Assembly (NCBI GenBank): GCA_900467745.1
Contig: UBQW01000065.1
Coordinates: forward strand, 38,395-102,394
Direction of reading: 5' to 3'
DNA length: 64,000 bases
DNA from: Hyphomicrobiales bacterium
GTDB lineage: Bacteria > Pseudomonadota > Alphaproteobacteria > Rhizobiales > Rhizobiaceae
Numbering within the stretch: the stretch's first letter is position 1; each line of letters begins with the position of its first letter. Made by a program: the position numbers and the translations under genes. Shown here in pieces: positions 17,134 through 26,574 of the stretch. Below the pieces are notes generated by a model, which had not been told where the DNA came from, searched no databases, and worked only from the letters and a program-made list of their open reading frames with translations.

Positions 17134-17316
17134 TCAATAGCCGCAGGAGCGTCCTTCGCTGGGCCTGAAGCCATCTGAGCAGGCGCGGTTCATGGAATCG
17201 CCAGGCACATAACCGGATGCCGACCCCGCGGAGGTCGGGTAGCCCGCGCATCCTGTCGTGAGCGCCGAAAGGCCGATCAGCATGATCGCGGCCAGGACGG
17301 TTGAAATTCGCTTCAT
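17134..17316 (-). CDS. Small lipoprotein, 60 residues
   Basis: Starts MKRISTVLAAIMLIGLS with a GAGGAGG ribosome site, and has a lipobox (ALTTGC, cysteine about residue 23). The mature part is only about 38 residues, Gly/Ser-rich, with two more cysteines (ACSDGF and SCGY) that could pair. Function unknown; small lipoproteins of this form occur in rhizobia. Confidence 0.75.
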   Translation of the reverse strand: MKRISTVLAAIMLIGLSALTTGCAGYPTSAGSASGYVPGDSMNRACSDGFRPSEGRSCGY

Positions 17317-17424
17317 ATGAACCTCCTCGAAAATGTCTTGGCTACTAAGCTAGCACGCAGCCGCCAAACGCCATGTAAATTTCTTGGGTCACGATTGGCG
17401 AACACTTATTGCGGCTAAGGCACC

Positions 17425-18648
17425 CTACCCTTGAAGCGTATCGACCTTGCGAAGATCCGGGAAAAGCCGCGTCCACAGAAGCACCACGACGATGGTTCCT
17501 AAGCCCCCTATGACGCCGGCAGCAACGGGACCCATCATGCCCGCGAGCATTCCCGATTCAAATTCGCCCAACTGGTTCGAGGTGCCGATGAAGAGCGAGT
17601 TGACGGCGTTCACACGGCCACGCATTGAATCCGGAGTCAGGAGCTGAACGAGAGAACTGCGCACCACTACGCTGACCGTATCGGCAGCCCCCACCACCAG
17701 CAGCGCGGCGATCGACAGCGCGATGTTGGTCGATACGGCAAAGACGATCGTCGCGACGCCGAACACGGCCACGGCGGTCAGCATTTTTGCACCGACCTTG
17801 CTGGTGAGCGAGCGTCTGGCCAGAACGATCGACATGGTGAGCGCGCCGACGGCCGGGGCTGCGCGCAGCATGCCCAGCCCCCAGGGGCCGGCATGAAGGA
17901 TATCGCTGGCGAACATCGGGAGGAGTGCCGTGGCGCCGCCCAGCAGAACGGCGAAGAGGTCAAGCGAGATCGTGCCGAGCATCACGGGCTTGCTCTTAAT
18001 GAAGGAGACGCCGGCGAAGACCGAGGCGAGCGTGACCGGTTCGCGTTTGCTCGGCGTCCATTCCATGCGGATCGAGATGACGTTGATGCTTGCAACGGCA
18101 AACAGGACGGCGGCCACGGCGAAGGGAGCGACGGCATCGACGCCGTAGAGCAGACCACCCAGCGACGGGCCGACGATCAGCGCCGTCTGCATCATCGAGG
18201 TCGATGTCGCCACCGCGCGCTGCAGCAGCGAGGGCGGCATGATGCTGGGGAGAAGTGCTGCCATCGTCGGACGCTCGAAGGCGACGGTTGCACCCATGAT
18301 CGTCACCGCCGTCAGGATGCCCGCCGGCGTCAGCCAGTTCTGCCAGGTGGCGACGGCAAGTGCTGCCGACACCGTGGCGAGGATCAGCTGGCAGATCAGG
18401 CCGATACGCCTTCGGTCGAAGCGATCGGCGACGTGGCCGACCACGAAGGTCAGAACCACCATCGGCAGGAACTGGCAGAGCCCGACCATGGCCAGCGCGA
18501 AGGCGCTATGGGTCTGATCGTAGATCATCCAGCCCATGGCGATGGCGACGCACTGAAAGGAGAGAGAGGAAAAGACGCGGGAAGCCGCGAAATTGAGATA
18601 GCCGGGATGGCGCAGAACGCTATCCTGGTGAACTGCTGATGCATCCAT
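17425..18648 (-). CDS. MFS transporter (EntS/MFS_3 type)
   Basis: 407-residue inner-membrane protein with about 12 hydrophobic segments and the major-facilitator loop motif GHVADRFDRRRIG after helix 2 (about residue 70-83). The second half has an SSLVQLLTPDSMRGRVNAVN segment typical of the MFS_3 (transmembrane secretion effector) and EntS-like group, proteins that export siderophores or drugs. Substrate cannot be inferred. It is alone on its strand between a lipoprotein and another short lipoprotein gene. Confidence 0.85.
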   Translation of the reverse strand: MDASAVHQDSVLRHPGYLNFAASRVFSSLSFQCVAIAMGWMIYDQTHSAFALAMVGLCQFLPMVVLTFVVGHVADRFDRRRIGLICQLILATVSAALAVATWQNWLTPAGILTAVTIMGATVAFERPTMAALLPSIMPPSLLQRAVATSTSMMQTALIVGPSLGGLLYGVDAVAPFAVAAVLFAVASINVISIRMEWTPSKREPVTLASVFAGVSFIKSKPVMLGTISLDLFAVLLGGATALLPMFASDILHAGPWGLGMLRAAPAVGALTMSIVLARRSLTSKVGAKMLTAVAVFGVATIVFAVSTNIALSIAALLVVGAADTVSVVVRSSLVQLLTPDSMRGRVNAVNSLFIGTSNQLGEFESGMLAGMMGPVAAGVIGGLGTIVVVLLWTRLFPDLRKVDTLQG

Positions 18649-18826
18649 GAGAAAACTGTCCGGCCCGCTGCCGACAGCGCGCCTCTGGGGGTTGTTGCTG
18701 CAACCGTTTCCGCCCGGACAGTCTCGCTTGTCAATGGCATCGGGGGCGCTTTCCGTTCGGCCCCGCTAAAACACGTGATCGTGACCGCCAACGGTGCTTG
18801 CCGCGGCGGTCATCCGATCAGGGACG

Positions 18827-19261
18827 TTATCTCTTCTTCTTTGTCGAACGGACTTTGACCGGTGCCGGCGGCGGGATCAGTTCGGCGTCGGCGTAGCAAT
18901 ATCCGGCGACCCAGCCATCGCTGGCGAAGAGCTTGGAATCACCCTCGGCGTGCCACTGGCAGGTCAGCGAGTTGGGGTCCCATGCGGTGACGGTCACGTC
19001 ATAGACGCCCTTGCCGGCGAAGGTGGTCTTGGGATTGCCAGTCAGACGCCAGCCCTCGGCCGGCTGCATCGTCCATGATACCCTCTGGCCCTTCCGGGCT
19101 TTCTGCTTGATGCCGAATTCGGGGGTCTGGCAGCGGTTGGTGGCGGGATCGCAGTTCATCTTCGCCGTCGACATCTGCGTCGGCGTATTTGTGACCACCG
19201 TCTGGCAACTGCTGAGCGTAAACGCCACGAGTGTCATGGCCAAGGCAACTTCATACCACAT
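18827..19261 (-). CDS. Hypothetical lipoprotein, 144 residues
   Basis: The ATG at 19261 is preceded by GGAGG at 6 bases and opens MWYEVALAMTLVAFTLSSCQ, a signal with a lipobox cysteine at about residue 19. The mature part has further cysteines (MNCDPATNRCQTP, SLTCQW, AGYCYAD) and a basic C-terminus (RSTKKKR). No domain is recognised. An ATG seven codons earlier is less well placed. Confidence 0.65.
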   Translation of the reverse strand: MWYEVALAMTLVAFTLSSCQTVVTNTPTQMSTAKMNCDPATNRCQTPEFGIKQKARKGQRVSWTMQPAEGWRLTGNPKTTFAGKGVYDVTVTAWDPNSLTCQWHAEGDSKLFASDGWVAGYCYADAELIPPPAPVKVRSTKKKR

Positions 19262-19382
19262 ATCCGGCCTCCCATCCGTCACATGCTGTCGATGAAGACC
19301 ACATTACAGCATTACGACAGGCTCGGCTCTTCACCGTTCGGGGGATATGGGCGCCGACGATTACATCGAACGGCAATGGCGA

Positions 19383-19973
19383 TCAGCCAAGCGAGGTGTG
19401 CGAGGCGTGTTCCGGTACGTATCGCCTCGGCGCCTTCGCCTTCTCCCTGAGATTGTCGAAAAGCGCATAGCCGCCGGTCCAGCGACCGAAGCCGCTGGCG
19501 ATATTGATGTGGCCAGCAAGGCCAATGTTCCTGAGCTCGGTCTTCCACAGACGCGCATAGAGCGTCAGGCGGTCGAGCTCCATGTAATGATCGTTCAGGC
19601 TGCCGACGGTAATGCTGGGAAACGGTAGCGCCCTTGTCGGCATCGGCCCGAAGCGGATGGCGGCATCCGGGTGTCGCCGTTCCGTGGGGCGCAGGTCGCA
19701 GGGGGCGACGAGGAGCGCGCCCTTGATGCGGCGCGCCGATGGCCGGTCGGCGAACTTCGCCGTCAGCAGGCAGCCGAGACTATGGGCGACAATATAGGCC
19801 TCGCCGTGCTCGATGAGCGACTCTTCGAGCCGGTCGGCCCAACGATCGACCAAGGGATCGTCCCAGTCGTCCTGCTCCACCAGAACGCTGTCGGGGCGGT
19901 CGCGGAGCCAGTATCGCTGCCAGTGGCCCTGGTCGGAGCCGTTGAGCCCAGGAATTATCAATGTCGCCGTCAT
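19383..19973 (-). CDS. RBBP9/YdeN-family alpha/beta hydrolase
   Basis: 196-residue predicted serine hydrolase. The N-terminal LIIPGLNGSDQGHWQRYW signature and the nucleophile elbow AHSLGC (about residue 63-68) are those of the RBBP9/YdeN family; GSLNDHYM (about residue 130) carries the likely acid and HINIASGFGRW the histidine region. It is followed 9 bases away by, and likely cotranscribed with, the small gene 19983-20183. Natural substrate unknown. Confidence 0.85.
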   Translation of the reverse strand: MTATLIIPGLNGSDQGHWQRYWLRDRPDSVLVEQDDWDDPLVDRWADRLEESLIEHGEAYIVAHSLGCLLTAKFADRPSARRIKGALLVAPCDLRPTERRHPDAAIRFGPMPTRALPFPSITVGSLNDHYMELDRLTLYARLWKTELRNIGLAGHINIASGFGRWTGGYALFDNLREKAKAPRRYVPEHASHTSLG

Positions 19974-19982
19974 CGCCCTCTC

Positions 19983-20183
19983 CTAGAAATCGGAATAGCG
20001 CGGGCTGTGCATAAGCGCAGAGATCTCGTCGGTCATCTGCATGATGCGCTCGCGCAGATCAGCGCCTGTTCCATCCTCGATGTCCTCGCTACCAAAGCAG
20101 TATCGTGCCTCGTGCAGCTCTAGCCTCGCTTCCAGCTGGTCGCGGATGGTGCAAAGGCGATCGAAATGCCTGATGATACTCAT
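19983..20183 (-). CDS. Small hypothetical protein, 66 residues
   Basis: ATG at 20183 with an AGGAGAG ribosome site. The product (MSIIRHFDRLCTIRDQ..., ending HSPRYSDF) is helical and charged, no signal or membrane segment. Placed 9 bases upstream of the RBBP9-type hydrolase gene, so probably one operon. No family recognised. Confidence 0.6.
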   Translation of the reverse strand: MSIIRHFDRLCTIRDQLEARLELHEARYCFGSEDIEDGTGADLRERIMQMTDEISALMHSPRYSDF

Positions 20184-20427
20184 CGTCGTCTCTCCTGTGC
20201 GACCGCATTCTCCGGCCGCCATCTGATGAGAGCAGTATTCTCTATCTTTTTAGTGGATTAAAGGAATGAGCATCCCTGCATGCGCGAACAAGGGGAAAAA
20301 TCGGTATGCCGATCTCGCCTGAGGGCGACGATCGACCCGCCAGGCGACCCGCACCGCGTGCAACCACCGATGCTGTCGGATAATTTACCGATGTGCCGTG
20401 TTAAATCTTTATGCGGGCTGAAACTTT

Positions 20428-20454
20428 TGATCCACACTCCCCGTAGCTTCGTAA
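20428..20454 (+). promoter_or_regulatory. Candidate ECF-sigma promoter of the photolyase operon
   Basis: TGATCC, 16 bases, then CGTAAC, ending 34 bases before the photolyase start codon. The same TGATCC-N16-CGTA arrangement lies upstream of chrR in this window. TGATCC is the -35 element known for the RpoE/ChrR (singlet-oxygen) sigma of Rhodobacter. The 305 bases from 20184 to 20488 contain no gene apart from this signal. Confidence 0.65.
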
Positions 20455-20488
20455 CAGAAGCAACACAGAAACAAGGGGATCACATTCA

Positions 20489-21934
20489 TTGTCCGACGAT
20501 GTCGCAAAGCCGCTTATCCTCTGGTTTCGCAAGGATCTTCGCCTCGACGACAATCATGCGCTGCATGCTGCCTGCCGCACCGGACGCCCGATCATTCCCC
20601 TTTATATACGCGAGCCCTCCTCTTCCGGCACCGGGCCTCTGGGCGGCGCGCAAGAGTGGTGGCTGCATCATTCCCTTGTGTCGCTCACTGCATCGATCGA
20701 AGCGCTTGGCGGCTCGCTCAATCTCGTGAGCGGCGATGCGCTCGATGTGCTCGGCGACCTGATCAAGAAGACGGGTGCGGACACCGTCATGTGGAACCGC
20801 CGCTACGATCCGCCCGGCATCGCCATCGATACGCGGATCAAGCGGGAGCTTGAGCAGCAGGGCCTGGATGCGCAGAGCTTCGCCGGCCAGTTGCTGCATG
20901 AGCCGTCGCGGCTGAAGACGGGCGGTGGGACACCCTACCGCGTCTATACGCCGTTCTGGCGAGCACTCGAGGGTGCCGGCGAGCCGCCTCACCCCGTCGA
21001 TGCGCCCAAGAAGGTCAACTTCGCGCCGGAGCTTCCCGCAAGCGAGACACTGAAGTCCTGGAAGCTCCTGCCGACCAAGCCGGACTGGGCCAAGGATTTC
21101 GCCGAGGTCTGGACTGCCGGCGAAGAAGCGGCGCGCGAGCGGCTTGCCGATTTTCTCGACCAGAGCCTTGAGGGCTACAAGGCCGACCGCGATTTTCCGG
21201 CCAAGCAGTCGACCTCGATGATGTCGCCCTATCTGGCGCTGGGCGTGATATCGCCTGCGCGCATATGGGAGGAGACACGTGGGCTGGATGTGCCGGCTGA
21301 CGATCTGGTTCATTTCCGCAAGGAACTCGCCTGGCGCGAATTCTCCTACCATCTGCTGTTTCACTTCCCGAAGCTGCCATACGCCAACTGGAACGACCGT
21401 TTCGATGGCTTCGAATGGAGCAACAGCACCGCGCATTTTCGCGCCTGGACCAAGGGCATGACCGGCTACCCGATCGTCGACGCCGGCATGCGCCAGCTCT
21501 GGAAACACGGCTTCATGCACAACCGGGTGCGGATGATCGTCGCCTCGTTCCTGATCAAGGACCTGATGATCGACTGGCGGCGCGGCGAAGCCTGGTTCCG
21601 CGACACGCTCGTCGATGCCGACCCGGCGAGCAATGCGGCCAGCTGGCAATGGGTGGCGGGCTGCGGTGCTGATGCCGCCCCCTTCTTCCGCATTTTCAAT
21701 CCTGTGCTGCAGGGCGAGAAGTTCGATCGCGATGGCGCCTATGTCCGCGAGTTCGTTCCAGAGCTTGCGGCGCTCGATACCAAATACATCCACAAGCCAT
21801 TCGCGGCACCTCAAAACGTGCTCGACAAGGCGGATATCAAGCTTGGCGAAACCTATCCGAAGCCGATCGTCGACCACGCGACCGCCCGCGACCGGGCGTT
21901 GAAAGCCTACAACGCCGTAAAGGACGCAGCATGA
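20489..21934 (+). CDS. phrB: Deoxyribodipyrimidine photo-lyase (CPD photolyase)
   Basis: Light-driven repair of cyclobutane pyrimidine dimers with FAD. The 481-residue product starts at TTG (AAGGGGAT upstream) as MSDDVAKPLILWFRKDLRLDDN, the photolyase/cryptochrome N-terminal signature. C-terminal FAD-binding signatures are intact: WREFSYHLLF (about residue 280), MTGYPIVDAGMRQL, HNRVRMIVASF, NAASWQWVAG and FRIFNPVLQGEKFD. It heads a coupled operon, overlapping the next gene by ATGA. Expression from an ECF-type promoter is inferred. Confidence 0.95.
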   Translation: MSDDVAKPLILWFRKDLRLDDNHALHAACRTGRPIIPLYIREPSSSGTGPLGGAQEWWLHHSLVSLTASIEALGGSLNLVSGDALDVLGDLIKKTGADTVMWNRRYDPPGIAIDTRIKRELEQQGLDAQSFAGQLLHEPSRLKTGGGTPYRVYTPFWRALEGAGEPPHPVDAPKKVNFAPELPASETLKSWKLLPTKPDWAKDFAEVWTAGEEAARERLADFLDQSLEGYKADRDFPAKQSTSMMSPYLALGVISPARIWEETRGLDVPADDLVHFRKELAWREFSYHLLFHFPKLPYANWNDRFDGFEWSNSTAHFRAWTKGMTGYPIVDAGMRQLWKHGFMHNRVRMIVASFLIKDLMIDWRRGEAWFRDTLVDADPASNAASWQWVAGCGADAAPFFRIFNPVLQGEKFDRDGAYVREFVPELAALDTKYIHKPFAAPQNVLDKADIKLGETYPKPIVDHATARDRALKAYNAVKDAA

Positions 21935-23268
21935 ACGCTCATTTTCATCACCCTCACAGTCGCTTGAAGATCGCGGTCATTGGCTCCGGCGTCTCCGGGG
22001 CGTCGGCGGCATGGGCGCTCAATCCGCTGCATGACGTCACGCTCTACGAGAAGGAAATGCGCGCCGGCGGTCATACCGCCACCGTTGATGTCGATTACGA
22101 CGGGGTGCACATTCCCGTCGATACCGGCTTCATCGTCTACAACGAGCCGAACTATCCGAACCTGACAGCGCTGTTTGCGCGGCTCGGCGTCGCCACCCAT
22201 GCCAGCGACATGAGCTTTTCGCTCTCGCTCGACCACGGCAAGCTGGAGTGGAGTGGCAGCGGCCTGTCTTCGATCTTCGCGCAGAAGCGCAACCTGGTGC
22301 GCCCCTCCTTCCTCCTGATGATCCGGGAGATCCTGCGCTTCAACAAGACGTGCCTTCTCGACCGCGCCGCCGGCCACCTCGCCGCACGATCGATCGGCGA
22401 CTATCTCGACTGGCGGGGTTTCTCGCCGGGGTTCACCAATAATTATCTGGTGCCGATGGCAGCGGCGATCTGGTCGACGCCGGCCGCGAAGATGATGCAG
22501 TTTCCGGCCGAGCACTTCGTCAACTTCTTCGACAATCACCGCCTGATCTATTCCAGGCAGCACCAGTGGCGCACGGTGACCGGCGGCAGCCGAAACTATC
22601 TCGACAGGCTGCTTGAGCCTCTGGGCGACCGGCTGAAGCTCGGGCTCGGCGTGCGCGCCGTCATCAGGACAGAGAGCGGCGTCACCATCGTCGATGAACG
22701 CGGCGAGGAGCGCCGCTTCGACAAGGTGATCCTTGCAGCGCACAGCGATCAGACGCGGCGCATGCTGGCCGACGCGACCGAGCAGGAGAAAAGGCTGCTG
22801 GCGGCCGTTCCCTATCAGCCGAACAGGGTGGTGCTCCACCGCGATCCGATGCTGATGCCGCAGCGCCGGAAGGTTTGGGCATCCTGGAACTATCTTCGTT
22901 CGAGCTCGGCTAATGGTAACGCCGATGTCGCCGTCACCTACTGGATGAACAGGCTGCAGGCGATCGACGATCGCTTTCCTTTGTTCGTGACGCTGAACCC
23001 TGATCGAGAGCCGGACCCAAGCAAGGTCTTCGCGGAGTTCAGCTACGAGCATCCGCAGTTCTCAGCCGACAGCGTTCAGGCGCAGCGCGCGCTGATGGAT
23101 ATACAGGGACGCAACGGCTGCTACTTTGCCGGCGCCTGGACGGGCTATGGGTTCCATGAGGACGGGCTGACCTCGGGTCTTGCGGCCGCCAAGGCGCTCG
23201 GCGCGGCGCTGCCGTGGAGCACGCTGAAAACGGACAACATCGAACCGGAGCTGGACGCCGTCGCATGA
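21931..23268 (+). CDS. FAD-dependent oxidoreductase (amine-oxidase-type)
   Basis: 445-residue flavoprotein with an N-terminal dinucleotide-binding motif (IAVIGSGVSGASAAWAL, about residue 13-29) and acidic end of the second strand (LYEKE). Conserved GGHTATVDV and DTGFIVYNEPNYPNL segments mark the group usually found next to DUF1365 and cyclopropane-synthase genes. Relatives in Rhodobacter belong to the singlet-oxygen sigma regulon and act in modification of unsaturated fatty acids. It overlaps photolyase by 4 bases and DUF1365 by 4 bases. Substrate here is inferred as acyl lipid. Confidence 0.85.
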   Translation: MNAHFHHPHSRLKIAVIGSGVSGASAAWALNPLHDVTLYEKEMRAGGHTATVDVDYDGVHIPVDTGFIVYNEPNYPNLTALFARLGVATHASDMSFSLSLDHGKLEWSGSGLSSIFAQKRNLVRPSFLLMIREILRFNKTCLLDRAAGHLAARSIGDYLDWRGFSPGFTNNYLVPMAAAIWSTPAAKMMQFPAEHFVNFFDNHRLIYSRQHQWRTVTGGSRNYLDRLLEPLGDRLKLGLGVRAVIRTESGVTIVDERGEERRFDKVILAAHSDQTRRMLADATEQEKRLLAAVPYQPNRVVLHRDPMLMPQRRKVWASWNYLRSSSANGNADVAVTYWMNRLQAIDDRFPLFVTLNPDREPDPSKVFAEFSYEHPQFSADSVQAQRALMDIQGRNGCYFAGAWTGYGFHEDGLTSGLAAAKALGAALPWSTLKTDNIEPELDAVA

Positions 23269-24107
23269 CGCAAGAGCGCGAAGGACGAGGCGTGAGCATG
23301 CGCGACAACGGGCCGCCGCCCGAGGCTGCGGCAGCGCTCTATGTCGGCGACGTCATGCACCAGCGCATGAAGCCCTTCGGCCACCGCTTTCGCTACCGCG
23401 TGTTCTCGATGGCGATCGATCTCGACCGGCTGGACGAGGCGGATCGGCTGTCCGCGCTGTTTTCCGTGAACAAGCGCAATGCCGTGTCGTTTCATGAGAG
23501 CGATCATGGCGGGCGGATAGGTGCGCGAGCGCATGCCGACGAACTGCTGGCGCAGGTGGGCTTGCGTGCCCGGCGCATCGTGCTGGTCTGCTACCCCCGC
23601 ATCCTCGGCTACGTCTTCAATCCGCTTTCCGTCTACCATGCCTATGACAGGCATGATCAGTTGATCGCGATGATCTACGAGGTTCGCAACACGTTCGGCG
23701 AACGGCACACATACGTCTGCCCTATCGGCTCAGGCGAGGTCAGCGACACCGGCGTTCGGCAAAGCTGCGACAAGATCTTTCACGTCTCGCCCTTCATCGG
23801 GATGGGCATGCGCTACAATTTCCGCATGCTGCCGCCGGGCAAGGAGATCCGCTGGCGAATCCTCGAAACCGATGCCGATGGCCCGCTGCTTGCGGCGACC
23901 TTCTCGGGACGACAGGTGGGGTTCACGACGAGGAACCTGGCGTGGCTCACGGCCGCCGTTCCGTTTCTGCCGATCAAGATCGTCGGCGGCATCCATTGGG
24001 AGGCGCTGAAATTGTGGCTGAAGGGCGCGAAATACATCTCAAAGCCTGCACCACCCGCCCCTGTCAGCGTGGTCGCGCAGCGCGAGACGGCGGAGGCAGC
24101 GGAATAA
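23265..24107 (+). CDS. DUF1365 family protein
   Basis: 280 residues if started at the ATG that overlaps the upstream TGA (ATGA), which suits translational coupling; a start 11 codons further (MRDNGPPP) is also possible. DUF1365 hallmarks: LYVGDVMHQRMKPFGHRFRY, YPRILGYVFNPLSVY (about residue 115) and KIFHVSPFIGM. Enzymatic role is unsettled; the family consistently sits between an FAD oxidoreductase and a cyclopropane-fatty-acid-synthase gene, as here, pointing to lipid modification. A hairpin terminator follows. Confidence 0.85.
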   Translation: MTQEREGRGVSMRDNGPPPEAAAALYVGDVMHQRMKPFGHRFRYRVFSMAIDLDRLDEADRLSALFSVNKRNAVSFHESDHGGRIGARAHADELLAQVGLRARRIVLVCYPRILGYVFNPLSVYHAYDRHDQLIAMIYEVRNTFGERHTYVCPIGSGEVSDTGVRQSCDKIFHVSPFIGMGMRYNFRMLPPGKEIRWRILETDADGPLLAATFSGRQVGFTTRNLAWLTAAVPFLPIKIVGGIHWEALKLWLKGAKYISKPAPPAPVSVVAQRETAEAAE

Positions 24108-24151
24108 CATAAGCGTGCTTCGATATATGCGTCGATTGTGCGCAACACAGG

Positions 24152-24182
24152 ATTGGAAAATTGTTTGGCTTTTCCAATTTTT
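24152..24182 (+). terminator. Hairpin terminator between DUF1365 and the CFA-type gene
   Basis: 9-bp stem ATTGGAAAA/TTTTCCAAT, nine-base loop, then TTTTA. It lies 45 bases after the DUF1365 stop and 90 bases before the next start, so it should at least reduce read-through. Confidence 0.7.
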
Positions 24183-24271
24183 ACGATAGCGTTCAAAGCA
24201 ATCGCCGGGGGGCGGAGATTTTCAGCGCATCGTCGTCCTGAACCGGCCAAAATTTGCCGGAGGAGAAAACC

Positions 24272-25531
24272 ATGAGTGATGCTAGCGACTTGACCGATTC
24301 TCAACGCAACGCGATCCAGCTGACGCAGCAGAATATCGGACAGGTTTCGAAGGGACTGCCGCTGCGCGCCAAGCTGGCGCTGAGGGCATTGCTTCGCATG
24401 CAGCATGGCTCGCTGACGATCGCCTTTCCCGACGGCCGCGTGGTGCGGGTCACCGGCAGCACGCCCGGCCAGCACGCCGAGATCCACCTGAAGAACTGGA
24501 ACATCTGCTACCGGGCGCTTTCCAACGGCACGATCGGCGTGGCCGAGAGCTACATGGATGGCGATTGGGACAGCCCCGATATCGCGGCCTTCCTCGAGCT
24601 TTTCATCGTCAACGACGAAGCGATCCAGGATTACGCCAACGGCAAGCGCGGCCTGCCCCGTCTCGTCGAGCGCATCCGCCACTGGATGAATACGAACACC
24701 CGCAAGGGGTCGAAGCGGAACATCTCGGCGCATTACGATCTCGGCAACGACTTCTACAAGCAGTGGCTCGATCCGACGATGACCTATTCGTCGGCGCTCT
24801 ATTCCACCGGCGCCAACGATCTGCAGTCGGCGCAGAACGCCAAGTATCGGGCTCTGGCCGAGGCAACCGGCATCAAGCCGGGCGACCATGTGCTGGAGAT
24901 CGGCTGTGGATGGGGCGGGTTCGCCGAGTTTGCCGCCAGCGAACTGAATTGTCGGGTCACGGGCCTGACGATCAGCCGCGAGCAGCTGGCCTTCGCCGAG
25001 GAGCGCATCCGCAAGGCAGGGCTCAGCGATAAGGTCGATTTCCGCTTTCAGGACTATCGCGACGAGACAGGCGTCTACGACAAGATCGTCTCGATCGAGA
25101 TGTTCGAGGCTGTGGGCGAGAAATACTGGCCCGCGTATTTCTCCAAGCTTGAGCAGTGCCTGAAGCCCGGCGGCAAAGCGGGTCTGCAGATCATAACGAT
25201 TCGGCCCGAGTCCTTCGAACAGTACCGGAGCAATCCAGACTTCATCCAGAAGTACGTTTTTCCCGGCGGCATGCTACCGACCCGCGAGCATTTGGCGGAA
25301 CTTGGGCGAAAAGTAAATTTGTCACTGGTGCGGGACTTTGGTTTTGGGTTAGACTACGCACGTACTCTGGCCGAATGGCGAGAGCGTTTTTGGTCCGTTT
25401 GGGAACGAGTTCGCCCACTGGGCTTCGACGAGCGCTTCAAGCGGCTCTGGGAGTTCTATTTATTTTATTGTGAAGCAGGTTTCCGCGCCCGAAACATAGA
25501 CGTCCGCCAGGTCGTCTTTTCGCGGAGCTGA
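24272..25531 (+). CDS. cfa: Cyclopropane-fatty-acyl-phospholipid synthase family methyltransferase
   Basis: SAM-dependent enzyme that adds a methylene or methyl to double bonds of membrane acyl chains. 419 residues from ATG 24272, which has an exact GGAGGAG ribosome site. The family's NISAHYDLGNDFYKQWLD signature (about residue 150), SAM motif VLEIGCGWGGFAE (about residue 207-219) and C-terminal FYLFYCEAGFRARNID are present. Rhizobia often have several paralogues; whether this makes cyclopropane or another branched product is open. It lies downstream of DUF1365 behind a terminator. Confidence 0.88.
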   Translation: MSDASDLTDSQRNAIQLTQQNIGQVSKGLPLRAKLALRALLRMQHGSLTIAFPDGRVVRVTGSTPGQHAEIHLKNWNICYRALSNGTIGVAESYMDGDWDSPDIAAFLELFIVNDEAIQDYANGKRGLPRLVERIRHWMNTNTRKGSKRNISAHYDLGNDFYKQWLDPTMTYSSALYSTGANDLQSAQNAKYRALAEATGIKPGDHVLEIGCGWGGFAEFAASELNCRVTGLTISREQLAFAEERIRKAGLSDKVDFRFQDYRDETGVYDKIVSIEMFEAVGEKYWPAYFSKLEQCLKPGGKAGLQIITIRPESFEQYRSNPDFIQKYVFPGGMLPTREHLAELGRKVNLSLVRDFGFGLDYARTLAEWRERFWSVWERVRPLGFDERFKRLWEFYLFYCEAGFRARNIDVRQVVFSRS

Positions 25532-25536
25532 CGAGA

Positions 25537-25585
25537 GCGGGTGGCGGGACCAGACAGTCGACCTCCTGTCCCGGTCGCCACCCGC
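25537..25585. terminator. Long GC-rich hairpin between convergent cfa and SDR genes
   Basis: GCGGGTGGC and GCCACCCGC form an outer stem, with an inner GGGAC/GTCCC pairing. It is placed right after the cfa stop and before the convergent SDR stop. No clear T run, so a two-way terminator is only likely. Confidence 0.5.
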
Positions 25586-25640
25586 CTCGTCTATCTCCTC
25601 ATCAACATCCTGATTGGTTGTCGGCGCGATGACGCCTGAG

Positions 25641-26474
25641 CTATTCCGCCGGGCTTGGCGTCACCGGGCGGCGACCATCGGCGCGTGGGCGCTCCTGCCA
25701 GCCGGTGGCGCGGTTCACCAGCCAGAAATACAGGCTGTAGGGCAATAGGTTGAGAGCCTTCAGCGTGTAGGTGAAGCGCCTCGGGAAAGTGATCTCGAAA
25801 TTCTTCGACTTCAGGCCCGCATAGATTTCGGCCGCGGCCTCGTCGACCGGGATCAGCGACGGCATCGGGAACTCGTTCTTGCGGGTGGCCGGCGTGTCGA
25901 CGAAACCAGGATTGATGAGCTGGATGCGGATGCCCATCTTGTCGAGATCGAATTTCAGGCTCTCGGCCATGTTGATCAGGGCAGCCTTTGTGGCGCCATA
26001 GGCCGCACCCGTGGGCAGGCCGCCGTAACCTGTGACCGAGGAGACGATAGCGATCTGCCCCTGCCCCTTGTGCTTCATGTGACGCACGGCAGGCACGAGG
26101 CAATTGACCACGCCCTGCAGATTGACGGCAAAGCTCTGCTCGAAATCGTCGCGGCGCAGTTCTTCGGCATGAACAGGCAGATAGACGCCGGCATTGAAGA
26201 CAGCGAGCGCCAGCGCGCCGTGCTCGTATTCGATCGATGCGAGCACATGCTCCATGTCTTCGGGATTGGTGACGTCGCCATCGAGAACGATGATGCTGCC
26301 GGGCAAACCGTTAGCTTCCGATTGCAGCTCGGCGAGCTTTTCGTGGTCGCGGGCGGTCACCGCGACCTTGTAGCCTTCGCTTGCCAGTTTCAGCGCCAAT
26401 GCCCGGCCGATGCCGGAGCTTGCGCCCGAGATCCAGGCAATTCCATGTTCGGGGCGGGCTACAAAATCGTTCAT
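25641..26474 (-). CDS. Short-chain dehydrogenase/reductase
   Basis: NAD(P)-dependent oxidoreductase, 277 residues. ATG 26474 has AAGGAGT upstream. Rossmann motif SGASSGIGRALA (about residue 17-28), NAG motif (FNAGVYLP) and catalytic Tyr-Lys (GAAYGATKAALI, with Ser in IVSSVTGYG) are intact. The unusual C-terminal extension (SKNFEITFPRRFTYTLK and LPYSLYFWLVNRATGWQ) is seen in SDRs of the same oxidative-stress cluster in other alphaproteobacteria. Downstream of chrR on the same strand with 100 bases between, in which lies a CCCGGAAG/CTTCCGGG hairpin (26516-26542). Confidence 0.85.
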   Translation of the reverse strand: MNDFVARPEHGIAWISGASSGIGRALALKLASEGYKVAVTARDHEKLAELQSEANGLPGSIIVLDGDVTNPEDMEHVLASIEYEHGALALAVFNAGVYLPVHAEELRRDDFEQSFAVNLQGVVNCLVPAVRHMKHKGQGQIAIVSSVTGYGGLPTGAAYGATKAALINMAESLKFDLDKMGIRIQLINPGFVDTPATRKNEFPMPSLIPVDEAAAEIYAGLKSKNFEITFPRRFTYTLKALNLLPYSLYFWLVNRATGWQERPRADGRRPVTPSPAE

Positions 26475-26574
26475 GGCGCGACTCCTTAGGTTGTATCGAA
26501 GAACGTCGAAACGCGCCCGGAAGTTCCTCTCAACCTTCCGGGATAATGGCTCTATCACGCTATTGTGGCTGCTT

